In this document: positions 36,317-45,460 of the stretch, in pieces
Layout of the letters: each line of letters opens with the position of its first letter
Numbering within the stretch: the stretch's first letter is position 1
Assembly: GCF_035920345.1 (NCBI RefSeq)
Contig: NZ_CP109149.1
Location: 9,114,001-9,178,000, forward strand
Direction of reading: 5' to 3'
From: Nocardia vinacea
GTDB lineage: Bacteria; Actinomycetota; Actinomycetes; Mycobacteriales; Mycobacteriaceae
Length of the DNA stretch: 64,000 nucleotides
Program-made: the position numbers and the translations under genes
The notes under the pieces: generated by a model
The model's database searches: none
Told to the model about the DNA's origin: nothing
The model's input: only the letters and a program-made list of their open reading frames with translations

Positions 36317-36394
36317 CTAGCGGGTGACGAGCCAGGCGATGACGACGAGCACGAGCAGGGCGACCAAGGCAAGCTGAACGCGGGAACGCGGCAT
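36317..36394 (-). CDS. 25-residue single-helix membrane peptide
   Basis: A 25-codon frame has a basic start (MPRSR), a hydrophobic helix of Ala, Leu and Val, and a basic end (VTR). Its ATG overlaps the TGA of the upstream gene in the arrangement TGATG, so it is probably made by translational coupling. Very small, and I do not know a named family, but the hydropathy and coupling make it likely to be real. Confidence 0.6.
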   Translation of the reverse strand: MPRSRVQLALVALLVLVVIAWLVTR

Positions 36395-36681
36395 CAACGC
36401 GCCCCGCTCTGCGCGGTCTCGCGCACCGCCACCGGCGGCGCGATCGGCTCTGGCATCAGGGCGGGCTCGGGGCCCACCACGTCCTCGGCGGTGAGTGTCG
36501 TCGAGGACGCGCGATTACGGCCGAGCAGTTGCAGCGAGACCCGCAGCAGTCGGTCCAGCAGGTAGGCGATGGCGAAGCTGACCGGAACCATGCCGACCAA
36601 CACCACGATGAACTGCGGGATGAACGGCAAACCCGCGACCCACAGCTCGAAGCCGTCCCACCATCCTGCGATCCGATGCAC
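36394..36681 (-). CDS. Small membrane protein, function unknown
   Basis: The 95-residue protein has a membrane helix pair at about residues 17-45 (PFIPQFIVVLVGMVPVSFAIAYLLD) followed by a polar Pro/Glu-rich cytoplasmic tail. It stands divergent from the GH15 gene (103 bp) and its stop overlaps the start of the tiny membrane peptide. I do not recognise a family. Confidence 0.65.
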   Translation of the reverse strand: MHRIAGWWDGFELWVAGLPFIPQFIVVLVGMVPVSFAIAYLLDRLLRVSLQLLGRNRASSTTLTAEDVVGPEPALMPEPIAPPVAVRETAQSGAR

Positions 36682-36784
36682 GGCACCAGCCTAGCCGTGT
36701 TGAATTTGCCGCGCCGTCGGCACCGCGTGGGCCGGGTTTCGCGCGCTCGGTGGACGCCGGACGCGGACGGACCGAAGATGAAGT

Positions 36785-38773
36785 ATGGCGTCTTCCGATG
36801 ATCTGACCGTCGACGAGCCTGCCGACCTGCCCGTGCTCAGTCAGCTGAGTGCGGTGCGTCAGCACGCCACCTATCCGCCGATCGACGATTACGCATTTCT
36901 GTCCGACTGTGAGACCAGCTGTCTGATCGCCAGCAATGGCGGCGTCGAGTGGATGTGCGTGCCCCGACCCGATTCGCCGAGCATCTTCGGCGCGATGCTC
37001 GATCGCAGCGCCGGACATTTCCGGATCGGCCCGTACGGGGTCAATGTGCCCGCGGCACGGCGATATCTGCCCGGCGGCATGATCCTGGAGACCACCTGGC
37101 AGACCGAGACCGGCTGGCTGATCGTGCGCGACGCGTTGGTGCTCGGTCCCTGGCACAACAACGATCAACGCAGCAAAACCCATCGCCGCACGCCGATGGA
37201 CTGGGATGCCGAGCACGTCCTGTTGCGCACGGTGAAGTGTGTGAACGGCACGGTCGAGTTGGAGATGAGCTGCGAACCCGCGTTCGATTACCACCGCGCC
37301 CCGGCCCGTTGGGAGTACACCGGCAAGGTGTACGAGGAGGCCACCGCGGTGCGCGCCGCCGATCCGAGTGTGGGCCCGACACTGGTGCTGACCACCGATC
37401 TGCGGCTCGGACTCGAGGGCCGGGAGGCCCGCGCCAGGACCAGGATGAAGGAGGGCGACGAGGTGTTCGTCGCGCTGACCTGGTCGGAGCTGCCCGCGCC
37501 CCGCACCTTCGAGGATGCGGCGCAGAAGATGTGGCAGACCACCGAATGCTGGCGGCAGTGGATCACCCTCGGCGATTTCCCGGATCATCCGTGGCGCAAC
37601 TACTTGCAGCGCAGTGCGCTGACGCTGAAAGGACTCACCTACGCGCCGACCGGTGCGCTGATGGCCGCCGCCACCACATCGCTGCCGGAAACCCCTGGCG
37701 GCCAACGCAATTGGGATTACCGCTATACCTGGGTGCGTGATTCCAGTTTCGCGCTGTGGGGTCTGTACACCCTCGGCCTGGACCGCGAGGCCAACGATTT
37801 CTTCGCCTTCCTCAGGGACGCCACCACCGGTGACAACGGCGAACCCGTTCCGCTGCAGGTGCTCTACGGTATCGGCGGCGAACGCGACCTCACGGAGAGC
37901 ACGCTCGACAATCTGACCGGCTACGACGGCGCCAAACCGGTGCGTATCGGCAACGGCGCCTACAACCAGGACCAGCACGATATCTGGGGCACCATGCTCG
38001 ACGCGGTGTACCTGCACGTGAAATCCCGCCAACAGGTGCCAGAGTCGCTGTGGCCACTGCTGGAGCGCCAGGTCGAGGCGACCATCGCGCGCTGGCAGGA
38101 GCCCGACCGCGGCATCTGGGAAGTGCGCGGTGAGCCACAGCATTTCACCTCATCGAAGGTGATGTGCTGGGTGGCACTGGACCGAGGGGCGAAACTGGCC
38201 GAACTGCACGGCGAGTACGAGCGGGCCACCGAGTGGTACACCATCGCCGACCAGATCAAGGCCGATATCCTCACCAACGGTGTGAATGCCGACGGCGTCT
38301 TCACCCAGACCTACGGCGGCGACACCCTGGACGCCTCTCTGCTGCTGGTGGTGTTGAACCGCTTCCTGCCGCCCACCGACCATCGGGTGCGCGCGACCGT
38401 GCTCTCGATCGCCGACCGGCTCACCGAGAACGGTCTTGTCCTGCGCTACCGGACCGAAACCACCGATGACGGATTGACCGGCGCGGAGGGCACCTTCACC
38501 ATCTGCTCGTTCTGGCTGGTCTCCGCACTGGTGGAGATCGGCGAAGCGCAGCGGGCCCGGCATCTGTGCGAGCGGCTGCTCGGTTATGCGAGTCCGCTGC
38601 GGCTCTATGCCGAGGAGATCGATTCGCGCAGTGGACGTCATCTCGGCAACTTCCCGCAGGCATTCACCCATCTGGCGCTGATCAACGCGGTGACACACGT
38701 GATCAGGGCCGAGCAGTCACACACCTCCGGCGCCTTCCAGCCCGCACATACACCGGCGAGTCATCCCTCCTGA
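36785..38773 (+). CDS. GH15 family glycoside hydrolase (trehalase type)
   Basis: The 662-residue protein has an N-terminal beta-sandwich with YPPIDDYAFLSDCETSCLIASNGGVEWMCVPRPDSPSIF. A GH15 (alpha/alpha)6 barrel follows, with RNWDYRYTWVRDSSFALWGLY and the GAYNQDQHDIWG and EVRGEPQHFTSSKVMCWVALDRG motifs that carry the catalytic Glu residues. In mycobacteria the protein at this place (Rv2402) is a trehalase-type enzyme needing phosphate and Mg. It would hydrolyse trehalose in the cytoplasm; no signal peptide is seen. Confidence 0.85.
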   Translation: MASSDDLTVDEPADLPVLSQLSAVRQHATYPPIDDYAFLSDCETSCLIASNGGVEWMCVPRPDSPSIFGAMLDRSAGHFRIGPYGVNVPAARRYLPGGMILETTWQTETGWLIVRDALVLGPWHNNDQRSKTHRRTPMDWDAEHVLLRTVKCVNGTVELEMSCEPAFDYHRAPARWEYTGKVYEEATAVRAADPSVGPTLVLTTDLRLGLEGREARARTRMKEGDEVFVALTWSELPAPRTFEDAAQKMWQTTECWRQWITLGDFPDHPWRNYLQRSALTLKGLTYAPTGALMAAATTSLPETPGGQRNWDYRYTWVRDSSFALWGLYTLGLDREANDFFAFLRDATTGDNGEPVPLQVLYGIGGERDLTESTLDNLTGYDGAKPVRIGNGAYNQDQHDIWGTMLDAVYLHVKSRQQVPESLWPLLERQVEATIARWQEPDRGIWEVRGEPQHFTSSKVMCWVALDRGAKLAELHGEYERATEWYTIADQIKADILTNGVNADGVFTQTYGGDTLDASLLLVVLNRFLPPTDHRVRATVLSIADRLTENGLVLRYRTETTDDGLTGAEGTFTICSFWLVSALVEIGEAQRARHLCERLLGYASPLRLYAEEIDSRSGRHLGNFPQAFTHLALINAVTHVIRAEQSHTSGAFQPAHTPASHPS

Positions 38774-39095
38774 GGCGGTGGACGTCGAGCGATGTCGACT
38801 CCAGCTCTATGGGACGATCAACCGTTCTCGTCAACCTCACACAATGTTCCATCAGCCAGGTGGACAATCGGCTGACTGTTCAGGGGAGCAAATGCAAGCT
38901 GCAGTCGGTGGCGGGCAGCAGCACTGCTCACTCTCGAGGACGCGGCCGTCGAGGGAGTCGAAGCCAGAGTACGGAAGCGGCCGACCGCCGCGCACCCTCC
39001 CTTCAGGCGCGCGGGAACGGCCTGCGACCTCGAGAAGGCGTGCTACTCCGTAGTGTTCACGCCTAGTCGGCATCCTTTCGTTGCATCCTCGGTTG
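38774..39095. other. Intergenic region between convergent genes
   Basis: About 320 bases with no gene I can support. One plus-strand frame of 91 codons covers most of it but is rich in Arg/Ser and Gln with no motif. There is a partial inverted pair, TCAGCC and GGCTGA, around 38853-38876. No strong terminator stem was found. Confidence 0.4.
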
Positions 39096-40166
39096 TTATT
39101 CGTCGGATTCCCGGTCGCCCCCGACGCGCCAGTCGTTGAACCGTTTTCCGATCCTGGAGACGGTTTCGCCGACCTCGTGACCGACCGTGCCCACCGCGGA
39201 CCCGACATCGCGGCCGAGATTGCGCACGGTGCGGATCAGCGGGTCCTCGGACTGGTCGAAGTTCTGCCGGTAGGTGCGGGCGGCCTCCTTTATCTCATCG
39301 CTGATCTTGGTGGCCTTATCGTGTTCGCGGCGTGGGTAGTCGCCGCCGAGCATGCGGTTGTATTCGCCGGATTGGATCCAGCGGCGCAGCTCCGCGGCTC
39401 GCAGCACCGAGAACGGATGGCTCTGCAGTTCCAGATTGAGCAGCTTCAGTACGCCGTCGCGCAGATCGCCGGAGCGCTCGTAGTCATCGGCCTGCTGCAG
39501 GAACGCGCCATGGTTCATCTCCTTGATCCAGGTGCCGCCCGCGGTCTTCATATGCACCCGCACCGACGCCTCGACATCCTGACCACACAGCAGCCCGGCC
39601 CGGTCGCCGGACAATTCGGACTTGCGGCTCCACTCCATCAGCGCGGCAACGATCGCGCGCAGTGCCCAGCCACCCACCGGCACCCAGCCCAGATTGGCCG
39701 AAATGCGCAGCAGATGCATGAGCATGGTGCGGTACACCGCGTGCCCGGACAGCGCGTGTCCGAGTTCGTGACCGACGATGAAGCGCAGCTCCTCGGTATC
39801 CATCAGATCGATCAGCCCGGTCGTCAGCACGATGAACGGCTGGTCCATGCCGATCGTGAAGGCGTTCACATGCGGGCTCTGCAGCACGAACATCTCGGGT
39901 GTGGTGCGCGCGTCCAGTACCTCCACACAGTCCTGGCGCAATTGGTGCAGCGAACGGAACTGGCGTTCGTCAACCCGGACCGCGGTCGCGAGGTACAGCA
40001 GCCGGTGCTGGCGTTCTTGCAGCAATCCGGACAAGGTTCGTAAAACGGTGTCGAACCCGGCGAGCGAGCGCAGCGTCACCAATGCGGTGCGGTCGGCGGG
40101 ATGCTCCCATGCCCGAGTGCTGATATCGGGGAACCGGGTGCGTACGCGGTCCGGGCTGGTAGTCAT
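39096..40166 (-). CDS. M48 family metallopeptidase
   Basis: The 356-residue protein has the zinc motif GHELGHAL (HExxH) and a downstream ESLxD-type region in SELSGDRAGLL. These identify an M48 zinc peptidase without obvious membrane helices. NAFTIGMDQPFIVLTTGLIDLMDTEELRFIVGHE is the conserved approach to the active site. Homologues next to the sulfate operon occur in related genomes. The ATG giving MTTSPDRVRTRF is used, with a GGGGGG run about 10 nt upstream; an ATG 17 codons earlier exists. The C-terminal third is charged and probably a helical tail. Confidence 0.8.
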   Translation of the reverse strand: MTTSPDRVRTRFPDISTRAWEHPADRTALVTLRSLAGFDTVLRTLSGLLQERQHRLLYLATAVRVDERQFRSLHQLRQDCVEVLDARTTPEMFVLQSPHVNAFTIGMDQPFIVLTTGLIDLMDTEELRFIVGHELGHALSGHAVYRTMLMHLLRISANLGWVPVGGWALRAIVAALMEWSRKSELSGDRAGLLCGQDVEASVRVHMKTAGGTWIKEMNHGAFLQQADDYERSGDLRDGVLKLLNLELQSHPFSVLRAAELRRWIQSGEYNRMLGGDYPRREHDKATKISDEIKEAARTYRQNFDQSEDPLIRTVRNLGRDVGSAVGTVGHEVGETVSRIGKRFNDWRVGGDRESDE

Positions 40167-40260
40167 GGGATGAAACCCCCCTCTTCCAGGAACTTTGTCG
40201 GTTTTTGCCGCCTGCAAGCGGATAGCTAGCGTTGATTCGAACTGGTGACGTTTCCTCTGC

Positions 40261-40266
40261 TACAGT
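40261..40266 (+). promoter_or_regulatory. -10 box of the sulfate operon leader
   Basis: TACAGT ends 6 nt before the GTG of the short leader frame, so the transcript would begin at the GTG (leaderless). Confidence 0.5.
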
Positions 40267-40272
40267 CTGCCC

Positions 40273-40362
40273 GTGTCTTCGAATGCCGTCCCGCAGGTCC
40301 GCCATGAACTGGCGTTGATCGCTGTCGGCAATCTCGCGGTCGCGGACATTCTCTGTCGCTGA
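40273..40362 (+). CDS. Leaderless leader peptide ending Cys-Arg upstream of the sulfate operon
   Basis: A 29-codon frame from GTG reads MSSNAVPQVRH then ELALIAVGNLAVADILCR and stop. The Arg-His-x-Leu pattern followed by Ala/Val-rich residues and a terminal Cys-Arg is like the short leader peptides found before sulfur-assimilation genes in actinobacteria. There a ribosome pausing at the Cys codon controls downstream hairpins. It precedes subI by 163 nt. Alternative stems can form after it: CTGCTGCG (40376-40383) with CGCAGCAG (40419-40426), and GCCGCGACA (40474-40482) with TGTCGTGGC (40492-40500). Confidence 0.6.
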   Translation: MSSNAVPQVRHELALIAVGNLAVADILCR

Positions 40363-40473
40363 TCGGCGCCGGGCGCTGCTGCGCACCCATCTTTCTCTAG
40401 ACTGGCGCGCAAACTTTTCGCAGCAGTGTCCGTACCCCGACCTTCGGTCGACAAGTCGCGCCGCAGTTCTACC

Positions 40474-40500
40474 GCCGCGACAACTAGTCCATGTCGTGGC
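40474..40500 (+). promoter_or_regulatory. Hairpin in the subI leader
   Basis: GCCGCGACA and TGTCGTGGC form a 9-bp stem with one G-U pair and a 9-nt loop, 25 nt before the subI start. It may be the sequestering element of the Cys-leader attenuator. No U-run follows, so it would act on translation or need Rho. Confidence 0.4.
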
Positions 40501-40525
40501 GGAGCGCATAGGAAAGGTTCCACCC

Positions 40526-41584
40526 ATGTCACCCAGGTCCTTGCTCCTCGGATCCTCCCGATCGCACCGTCGCCCGGTGATCGCCGCGCTAACGGCCGTC
40601 GCCGCCGTCGTGCTCACCGCGTGTGGTGGTGGAGCGAGCGACACCGTGGGCGGAGGCGGGCCCGACGGCAGCGGCGGCACCCTCAACCTCTACGCCTACG
40701 CCGTCCCGAAGCCCGGTTTCGACAAGGTCGCCCCGGAATTCAACAAGACCGATAAGGGCAAGGGCGTCCAGATCAACGGCTCCTACGGCGCGTCGGGCGA
40801 TCAGTCCCGCAAGGTCAAGGACGGCGCCGAGGCCGATATCGTCAACTTCTCCGTCGAGCCCGATATCACCCGCCTGGTCGACGCCGGTCTGGTCGACCCG
40901 AGTTGGAATGCCGACGCTACCAAGGGAATTCCGTTCGGCTCGGTCGTTGCGATCGTGGTGCGCAAGGGCAATCCGAAGGGCATCAAGGACTGGGACGATC
41001 TGCTGAAGCCAGGCGTCCAGGTCGTCACCCCGAACCCGTTCAGCTCGGGTTCGGCCAAGTGGAATCTGCTCGCGCCGTACGCGGCCAAGAGCGACGGCGG
41101 CAAGAACCCGCAGGCGGGTCTGGATTACCTGAGCCAGCTCATCTCCAAGGAGCATGTGCAGGTGCAGCCGAAGTCGGGCCGTGAGGCCACCGAGACCTTC
41201 CTGCAGGGCACCGGTGACGTGCTGCTGAGCTACGAGAACGAGGCGATCTTCTCCGAGCGCAATGGCGATCCGATCGAGCACATCGTGCCGCCGACCACCT
41301 TCAAGATCGAGAACCCGGTCGCGGTACTGAAGAACAGCAAGCATCTGGACACGGCGAACGCCTTCCGCGACTTCCTGTTCACCACCGAGGGCCAAAAGGC
41401 TTGGGCGTCGGCGGGATTCCGCCCGGTCGACCCGAAGGTGGCCGCCGACTACGCCAAGGACTTCCCGACTCCGCAGAAGCTGTGGACCATCGCCGATCTC
41501 GGTGGCTGGAAGACCGTCGACAAGGACCTGTTCACCGCGAACACCGGCTCCGTCGCGGTCATCTACGACAAGGCCACCAAGTAA
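40526..41584 (+). CDS. subI: Sulfate-binding lipoprotein
   Basis: The 352-residue protein has a signal peptide ending in the lipobox LTAC, so it should be lipid-anchored outside the membrane. It also has a PBP-2 sulfate-binding fold with GGTLNLYAYAVPKPGFDKVAPEF, GASGDQSRKVKDGAEADIVNF and SGRATETF-like (SGREATETFLQGTGDVLLSYENEA). It delivers sulfate (or thiosulfate) to CysTWA. The ATG has GGAAAGG 7 nt upstream. First gene of the operon subI-cysT-cysW-cysA and probably under the Cys leader. Confidence 0.92.
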   Translation: MSPRSLLLGSSRSHRRPVIAALTAVAAVVLTACGGGASDTVGGGGPDGSGGTLNLYAYAVPKPGFDKVAPEFNKTDKGKGVQINGSYGASGDQSRKVKDGAEADIVNFSVEPDITRLVDAGLVDPSWNADATKGIPFGSVVAIVVRKGNPKGIKDWDDLLKPGVQVVTPNPFSSGSAKWNLLAPYAAKSDGGKNPQAGLDYLSQLISKEHVQVQPKSGREATETFLQGTGDVLLSYENEAIFSERNGDPIEHIVPPTTFKIENPVAVLKNSKHLDTANAFRDFLFTTEGQKAWASAGFRPVDPKVAADYAKDFPTPQKLWTIADLGGWKTVDKDLFTANTGSVAVIYDKATK

Positions 41585-41605
41585 TTCGGTGATCCGAAAC
41601 ACCCC

Positions 41606-41670
41606 GCGGTGTGTGCGACGGGCCCGGAGGAAGCAGCTCGCGTAACCACGAAGGGCCCCGCGCACACCGC
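41606..41670 (+). promoter_or_regulatory. Hairpin between subI and cysT
   Basis: GCGGTGTGTGCGACGGGCCC (41606-41625) pairs with GGGCCCCGCGCACACCGC (41653-41670), with a small bulge. It lies 22 nt after the subI stop. Such a stem may protect the subI message so that binding protein outnumbers the channel, or act as a partial terminator. Confidence 0.6.
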
Positions 41671-41695
41671 AAATCGAAGCAGGAACTGGACGATC

Positions 41696-42592
41696 GTGAC
41701 TGACAGCAGCAGCGCCGGGATCGGGCATGCGCCCGCTCCCGGCGGCTCCGAAGACGCCACACCCAAGGCCGCAGGCCGGAACTGGTCGTGGCTGCGGGTA
41801 ACCGGTTCGGTGGGTCCGCTCGGCATCGCCACCGCGGTGCTCTGGCTCAGCATCATCGTGCTGCTACCGCTGGCCGCGCTGACCGTCACCTCATTCGATG
41901 ACGGCTGGTCCGGGTTCTGGGATGCGATTACCGCACCCGCGGCCATCGACTCGCTGCGCATCACGGTGCTCGTCTCCGTGGTGGTGGCGGTCATCAATGT
42001 GGTGATGGGCACGCTGATCGCCTGGGTGCTGGTCCGCGACGAGTTCCCGGGCAAGAGCATCGTCAACGCGCTCATCGACCTTCCGTTCGCGCTACCGACG
42101 ATCGTCGCGAGCATCGTGCTGCTGTCGCTCTACGGGCCGCAGAGTCCGATCGATATCCACCTCAACGCCACCCAGCCCGGCCTCGTGGTGGCACTGGCCT
42201 TCGTCACGCTGCCGTTCGTGGTCCGCTCGGTGCAGCCGGTGCTCATCGAGGCGGACCGGGAGGTCGAGCAGGCCGCACTGTCCCTCGGCGCGGACAACTG
42301 GACCACCTTCCGCCGCATCGTATTGCCGATCCTCGCGCCCGCCATCATCAGCGGCGGCGGCCTCGCCTTCGCCCGCGCCATCGGCGAATACGGTTCGGTG
42401 GTGCTGATCGGCGGCGCTATCCCGCGCAAGACCGAGATGGCCTCGCAGTACATCCAGAAGCAGATCGAGATCGATCGGCCGGTGAATGCGGCGGCGGTGT
42501 CGGTCGCACTGCTGGTCATCTCGTTCGCGACGCTGCTTGTGCTGCGGCTGTGGGCCGAGCGCACGGCGCGCAAGGAGGAGGAGGCGCGATGA
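41696..42592 (+). CDS. cysT: Sulfate ABC transporter permease CysT
   Basis: The 298-residue protein has six predicted helices and the EAA loop (VEQAALSLGADNWTTFRRIVLPILAPAIISG), typical of sulfate permeases. It forms the channel with CysW. The GTG giving VTDSSSAGIG is the likely start, since the previous in-frame starts lie in the subI-cysT hairpin. The TGA overlaps cysW by 4 nt (ATGA). Confidence 0.9.
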   Translation: MTDSSSAGIGHAPAPGGSEDATPKAAGRNWSWLRVTGSVGPLGIATAVLWLSIIVLLPLAALTVTSFDDGWSGFWDAITAPAAIDSLRITVLVSVVVAVINVVMGTLIAWVLVRDEFPGKSIVNALIDLPFALPTIVASIVLLSLYGPQSPIDIHLNATQPGLVVALAFVTLPFVVRSVQPVLIEADREVEQAALSLGADNWTTFRRIVLPILAPAIISGGGLAFARAIGEYGSVVLIGGAIPRKTEMASQYIQKQIEIDRPVNAAAVSVALLVISFATLLVLRLWAERTARKEEEAR

Positions 42593-43395
42593 ATCTGTCC
42601 TGGCCGACTCGTATTTCGCTGCGCGTGGTTGCGCTCGGCTACCTGTTCATCCTGCTGGTGCTGCCGCTGATCATCATTCTGTGGCGCACCTTCGAGAAGG
42701 GGATCGGCGCGTTCATCGACTCGATCTCCACGCCCGCGGCGATCTCGGCATTCCAACTGTCGATCCTGATCGTGGCGATCGTGGTTCCGGTGAATGTCAT
42801 CTTCGGGATCGTCACCGCGCTCGCTCTGGTGCGTGGCAAGTTCCCGGGCCGCACGCTGGTGCAGGGCATCGTGGATCTTCCCTTCGCCGTCTCGCCGGTT
42901 GTGGTCGGCGTCGCGCTGATCCTGCTGTGGGGTGCGGACGGCTGGTTCGGCGGACTCGAAGACGTCGGCTTCAAGGTGATCTTCAATCTGCCCGGCATGG
43001 TGATCGCGACGATCTTCGTCACGCTGCCGTTCGTGGTGCGCGAGGTCGAGCCGGTGCTGCACGAGATCGGCGACGATCAGGAACAGGCCGCGGCCACCCT
43101 CGGCGCGTCCCGCTGGCAGACGTTCTGGCGGATCACCCTGCCCGCGATTCGCTGGGGCCTGACCTACGGTGTCGTGCTGACCGTCGCGCGTGCGCTCGGC
43201 GAATTCGGCGCGGTGATCATGGTGTCCTCCGCGCTGCCGGGTAAATCGCAGACGCTGACCCTGCTCGTACACGGTCGATACATCAACGACCACAACACCT
43301 TCGGCGCGTATTCCGCCGCGACCCTGCTGATGGGCCTTGCCCTCGTAGTCCTCCTGTTGATGACCCTCCTCGAACGTAAGCGGGGCACCAAGTGA
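42589..43395 (+). CDS. cysW: Sulfate ABC transporter permease CysW
   Basis: The 268-residue partner of CysT has an EAA loop ([27 protein letters not shown]). The family signature [17 protein letters not shown] is present. Start ATG overlaps the cysT stop; stop overlaps the cysA GTG. GAGGAGGAG lies immediately upstream of the ATG. Confidence 0.92.
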   Translation: MNLSWPTRISLRVVALGYLFILLVLPLIIILWRTFEKGIGAFIDSISTPAAISAFQLSILIVAIVVPVNVIFGIVTALALVRGKFPGRTLVQGIVDLPFAVSPVVVGVALILLWGADGWFGGLEDVGFKVIFNLPGMVIATIFVTLPFVVREVEPVLHEIGDDQEQAAATLGASRWQTFWRITLPAIRWGLTYGVVLTVARALGEFGAVIMVSSALPGKSQTLTLLVHGRYINDHNTFGAYSAATLLMGLALVVLLLMTLLERKRGTK

Positions 43396-44387
43396 TCACC
43401 GTGACCAATGCGAAGAAAAACTACGGTTCCTTCGCCGCCTTGAACGATGTCAGCATCGAGATCCCGTCGGGGGAGTTGACCGCGCTGCTCGGCCCGTCGG
43501 GTTCGGGCAAGTCGACCCTGCTGCGCTCGATCGCGGGCTTGGAGTCGCTGGACGCCGGCATCGTCACCATCGCGGGCAACGATGTCACGCACGTGCCGCC
43601 GCAGAAGCGCGATATCGGCTTCGTATTCCAGCACTACGCCGCGTTCAAGCACATGACCGTGCGCGATAACGTCGCCTTCGGACTCAAGATCCGCAAGCGT
43701 CCCAAGGGCGAGATCGCCAAGCGCGTCGATGAATTGCTCGGCATCGTCGGCCTCGACGGCTTCCAGCACCGCTACCCGGCCCAGCTCTCCGGTGGCCAGC
43801 GCCAGCGCATGGCACTGGCCCGCGCGCTCGCGGTCGACCCGCAGGTGCTGCTGCTCGACGAGCCGTTCGGCGCGCTCGACGCCAAGGTGCGCGCCGATCT
43901 GCGCACCTGGCTGCGTCGGCTGCACGAGGAGGTCCACGTGACCACCGTGCTGGTCACCCACGACCAGGAGGAGGCCCTCGACGTCGCCGACCGGATCGCG
44001 GTGATGAACAAGGGCCGCATCGAACAGATCGGTAGCCCGGAGGACGTCTACGACCGGCCAGCAAACGAATTCGTGATGTCCTTCCTCGGTGCGGTGGCCC
44101 GGCTCAACGGACATCTGGTGCGTCCGCACGATATTCGCGTCGGCCGCGAGGCCAGCATGGCGCTCGCCAAAGACGAGGGCACCGCGGAGTCGGCGGGTGT
44201 CACCCGCGCCACCGTGGAACGCGTTGTGCACCTCGGATTCGAGGTGCGCGTCGAGTTGCGCAATGCGGCCACCGGCGATCTGTTCGCCGCCCAGGTGACC
44301 CGCGGTGACGCCGAGGCGCTGCAGCTCAGCGACGGGGAAACCGTCTACGCCCGCGCCACCCGTATTCCGGAACTGCCTGCGGGATAA
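43392..44387 (+). CDS. cysA: Sulfate ABC transporter ATP-binding protein CysA
   Basis: The 331-residue ATPase has Walker [10 protein letters not shown], signature [15 protein letters not shown], Walker [12 protein letters not shown] and a switch His in [10 protein letters not shown]-terminal regulatory domain (about residues 240-331) is shortened compared with enterobacterial CysA. It powers sulfate uptake with CysTW. The GTG start overlaps the cysW stop. Confidence 0.93.
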   Translation: MITVTNAKKNYGSFAALNDVSIEIPSGELTALLGPSGSGKSTLLRSIAGLESLDAGIVTIAGNDVTHVPPQKRDIGFVFQHYAAFKHMTVRDNVAFGLKIRKRPKGEIAKRVDELLGIVGLDGFQHRYPAQLSGGQRQRMALARALAVDPQVLLLDEPFGALDAKVRADLRTWLRRLHEEVHVTTVLVTHDQEEALDVADRIAVMNKGRIEQIGSPEDVYDRPANEFVMSFLGAVARLNGHLVRPHDIRVGREASMALAKDEGTAESAGVTRATVERVVHLGFEVRVELRNAATGDLFAAQVTRGDAEALQLSDGETVYARATRIPELPAG

Positions 44388-44477
44388 GGGCACTATTCGA
44401 TTCGCGGCGACCTTGGTGGTTACGCTCCGCTACCGCCTCCGGGCCCGGCGCGCACGCCGCGAATTCGACTCCGCTTT

Positions 44478-44515
44478 ATGGCCGCGGATTCCGCATGCGC
44501 GAAATCCGTGGCCAT
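44478..44515. terminator. Probable cys operon terminator
   Basis: ATGGCCGCGGATT (44478-44490) and AATCCGTGGCCAT (44503-44515) pair with one G-U, 91 nt after cysA. The loop includes CGCATGCG. There is no U-run after it. I see no gene between cysA and the next start at 44684. Confidence 0.6.
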
Positions 44516-44683
44516 TCCTGGCGTGTCGAAACCGAACTCCGGTTTCCACGTCTCATATTGTGCTGAATGCGAAACAACCGCTAGTGGGTTCCGGTGAATT
44601 ATCGGAACGTAATCCGATGTGAGCATTCGCAATGGTCGTCGAACGCGGCCCGTATGCGGGCGGCGGGAAGTTGATCGATCACC

Positions 44684-45394
44684 ATGTCAATTCGAAGACA
44701 GATATTTCTGGCGCTGGCCGCTGCCGGCGTCGCGGTGATAATCCAATCCGGTCCGGCGGTCGCCGCACCGCCACCCGGAACGCCGGCCGTGCGCGCACCG
44801 GATGGCCCGGTTATCACCGAGATTCCCGCGGACTCGCCCGAAGTGGCCGCAATCGGTCCGGAATCGGTGGGGAAGCCGATCCCGAACTCATATGTCGGTG
44901 TCACTCCGGCGCAGTTGATACCGCACGGAATCGAGGGCGAGCAACGGCATTTCACGCCGAATCCGGAGCAATGGGATAACGCGCGAACGATTGTCGAAGT
45001 GGTCTTGCGTCGCGATCTGCCCGCCTATGCGTCGGTGGTTGCGCTGGCCACCGCACTGCAGGAATCGCTGCTGCGCAATCTGACCGAGGCGGCCGATCAC
45101 GACTCGCTCGGGGTGTTCCAGCAGCGACCGTCCGCGGGCTGGGGTACGCCCCAGCAGCTCACCGATCTGCGCTACGCGACCGAGCGATTCCTGGACGCAC
45201 TGCTGGTCCACGCGCCTGACTACCAGGCGATGCCGCTGTGGCAGGCGGCGCAGGCCGCGCAGCGCTCAGGCTTTCCGACGGCGTACGCGCGGTGGCAGGA
45301 GCTGGCCGCGCAGATGGTGTCGCGATTGCTCGGACCACGGCAGGGACCGGTGCGGCGGGTGGCGAGTGCCCAAGCGGTGCTGGACTGTTGCTGA
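44684..45394 (+). CDS. Secreted lysozyme-like (transglycosylase-type) protein
   Basis: The 236-residue protein has a signal peptide (cleavage after AVA near residue 27) and a Pro-rich linker. Its domain reads WDNARTIVEVVLRRDLPAYASVVALATALQESLLRNLTEA, then SLGVFQQRPSAGWGTPQQL. This helical module is common in actinobacterial exported proteins and cell-wall hydrolases and has a Glu (in ALQES) at the position of the lysozyme catalytic acid. A role in peptidoglycan cleavage is inferred. It stands alone, followed by a hairpin. Confidence 0.72.
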   Translation: MSIRRQIFLALAAAGVAVIIQSGPAVAAPPPGTPAVRAPDGPVITEIPADSPEVAAIGPESVGKPIPNSYVGVTPAQLIPHGIEGEQRHFTPNPEQWDNARTIVEVVLRRDLPAYASVVALATALQESLLRNLTEAADHDSLGVFQQRPSAGWGTPQQLTDLRYATERFLDALLVHAPDYQAMPLWQAAQAAQRSGFPTAYARWQELAAQMVSRLLGPRQGPVRRVASAQAVLDCC

Positions 45395-45427
45395 TGAGTT
45401 GCCAATGAGTGTAATGGTTTTGATTTC

Positions 45428-45460
45428 CCGCACTGGAATCGCTCGCGAATTCCGGTGCGG
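45428..45460. terminator. Hairpin after the secreted protein gene
   Basis: CCGCACTGGAAT (45428-45439) and ATTCCGGTGCGG (45449-45460) form a 12-bp stem with one G-U pair and a 9-nt loop, 33 nt after the stop. Confidence 0.62.

Noticed and set aside
36515..38143. A 542-codon minus-strand frame opposite the GH15 gene.
   Set aside because: GH15 motifs on the plus strand are unambiguous and the minus product has no recognisable domain.
38778..39053. A 91-codon frame after the GH15 gene.
   Set aside because: Rich in Arg, Ser and Gln with no motif, in a convergent intergenic region.
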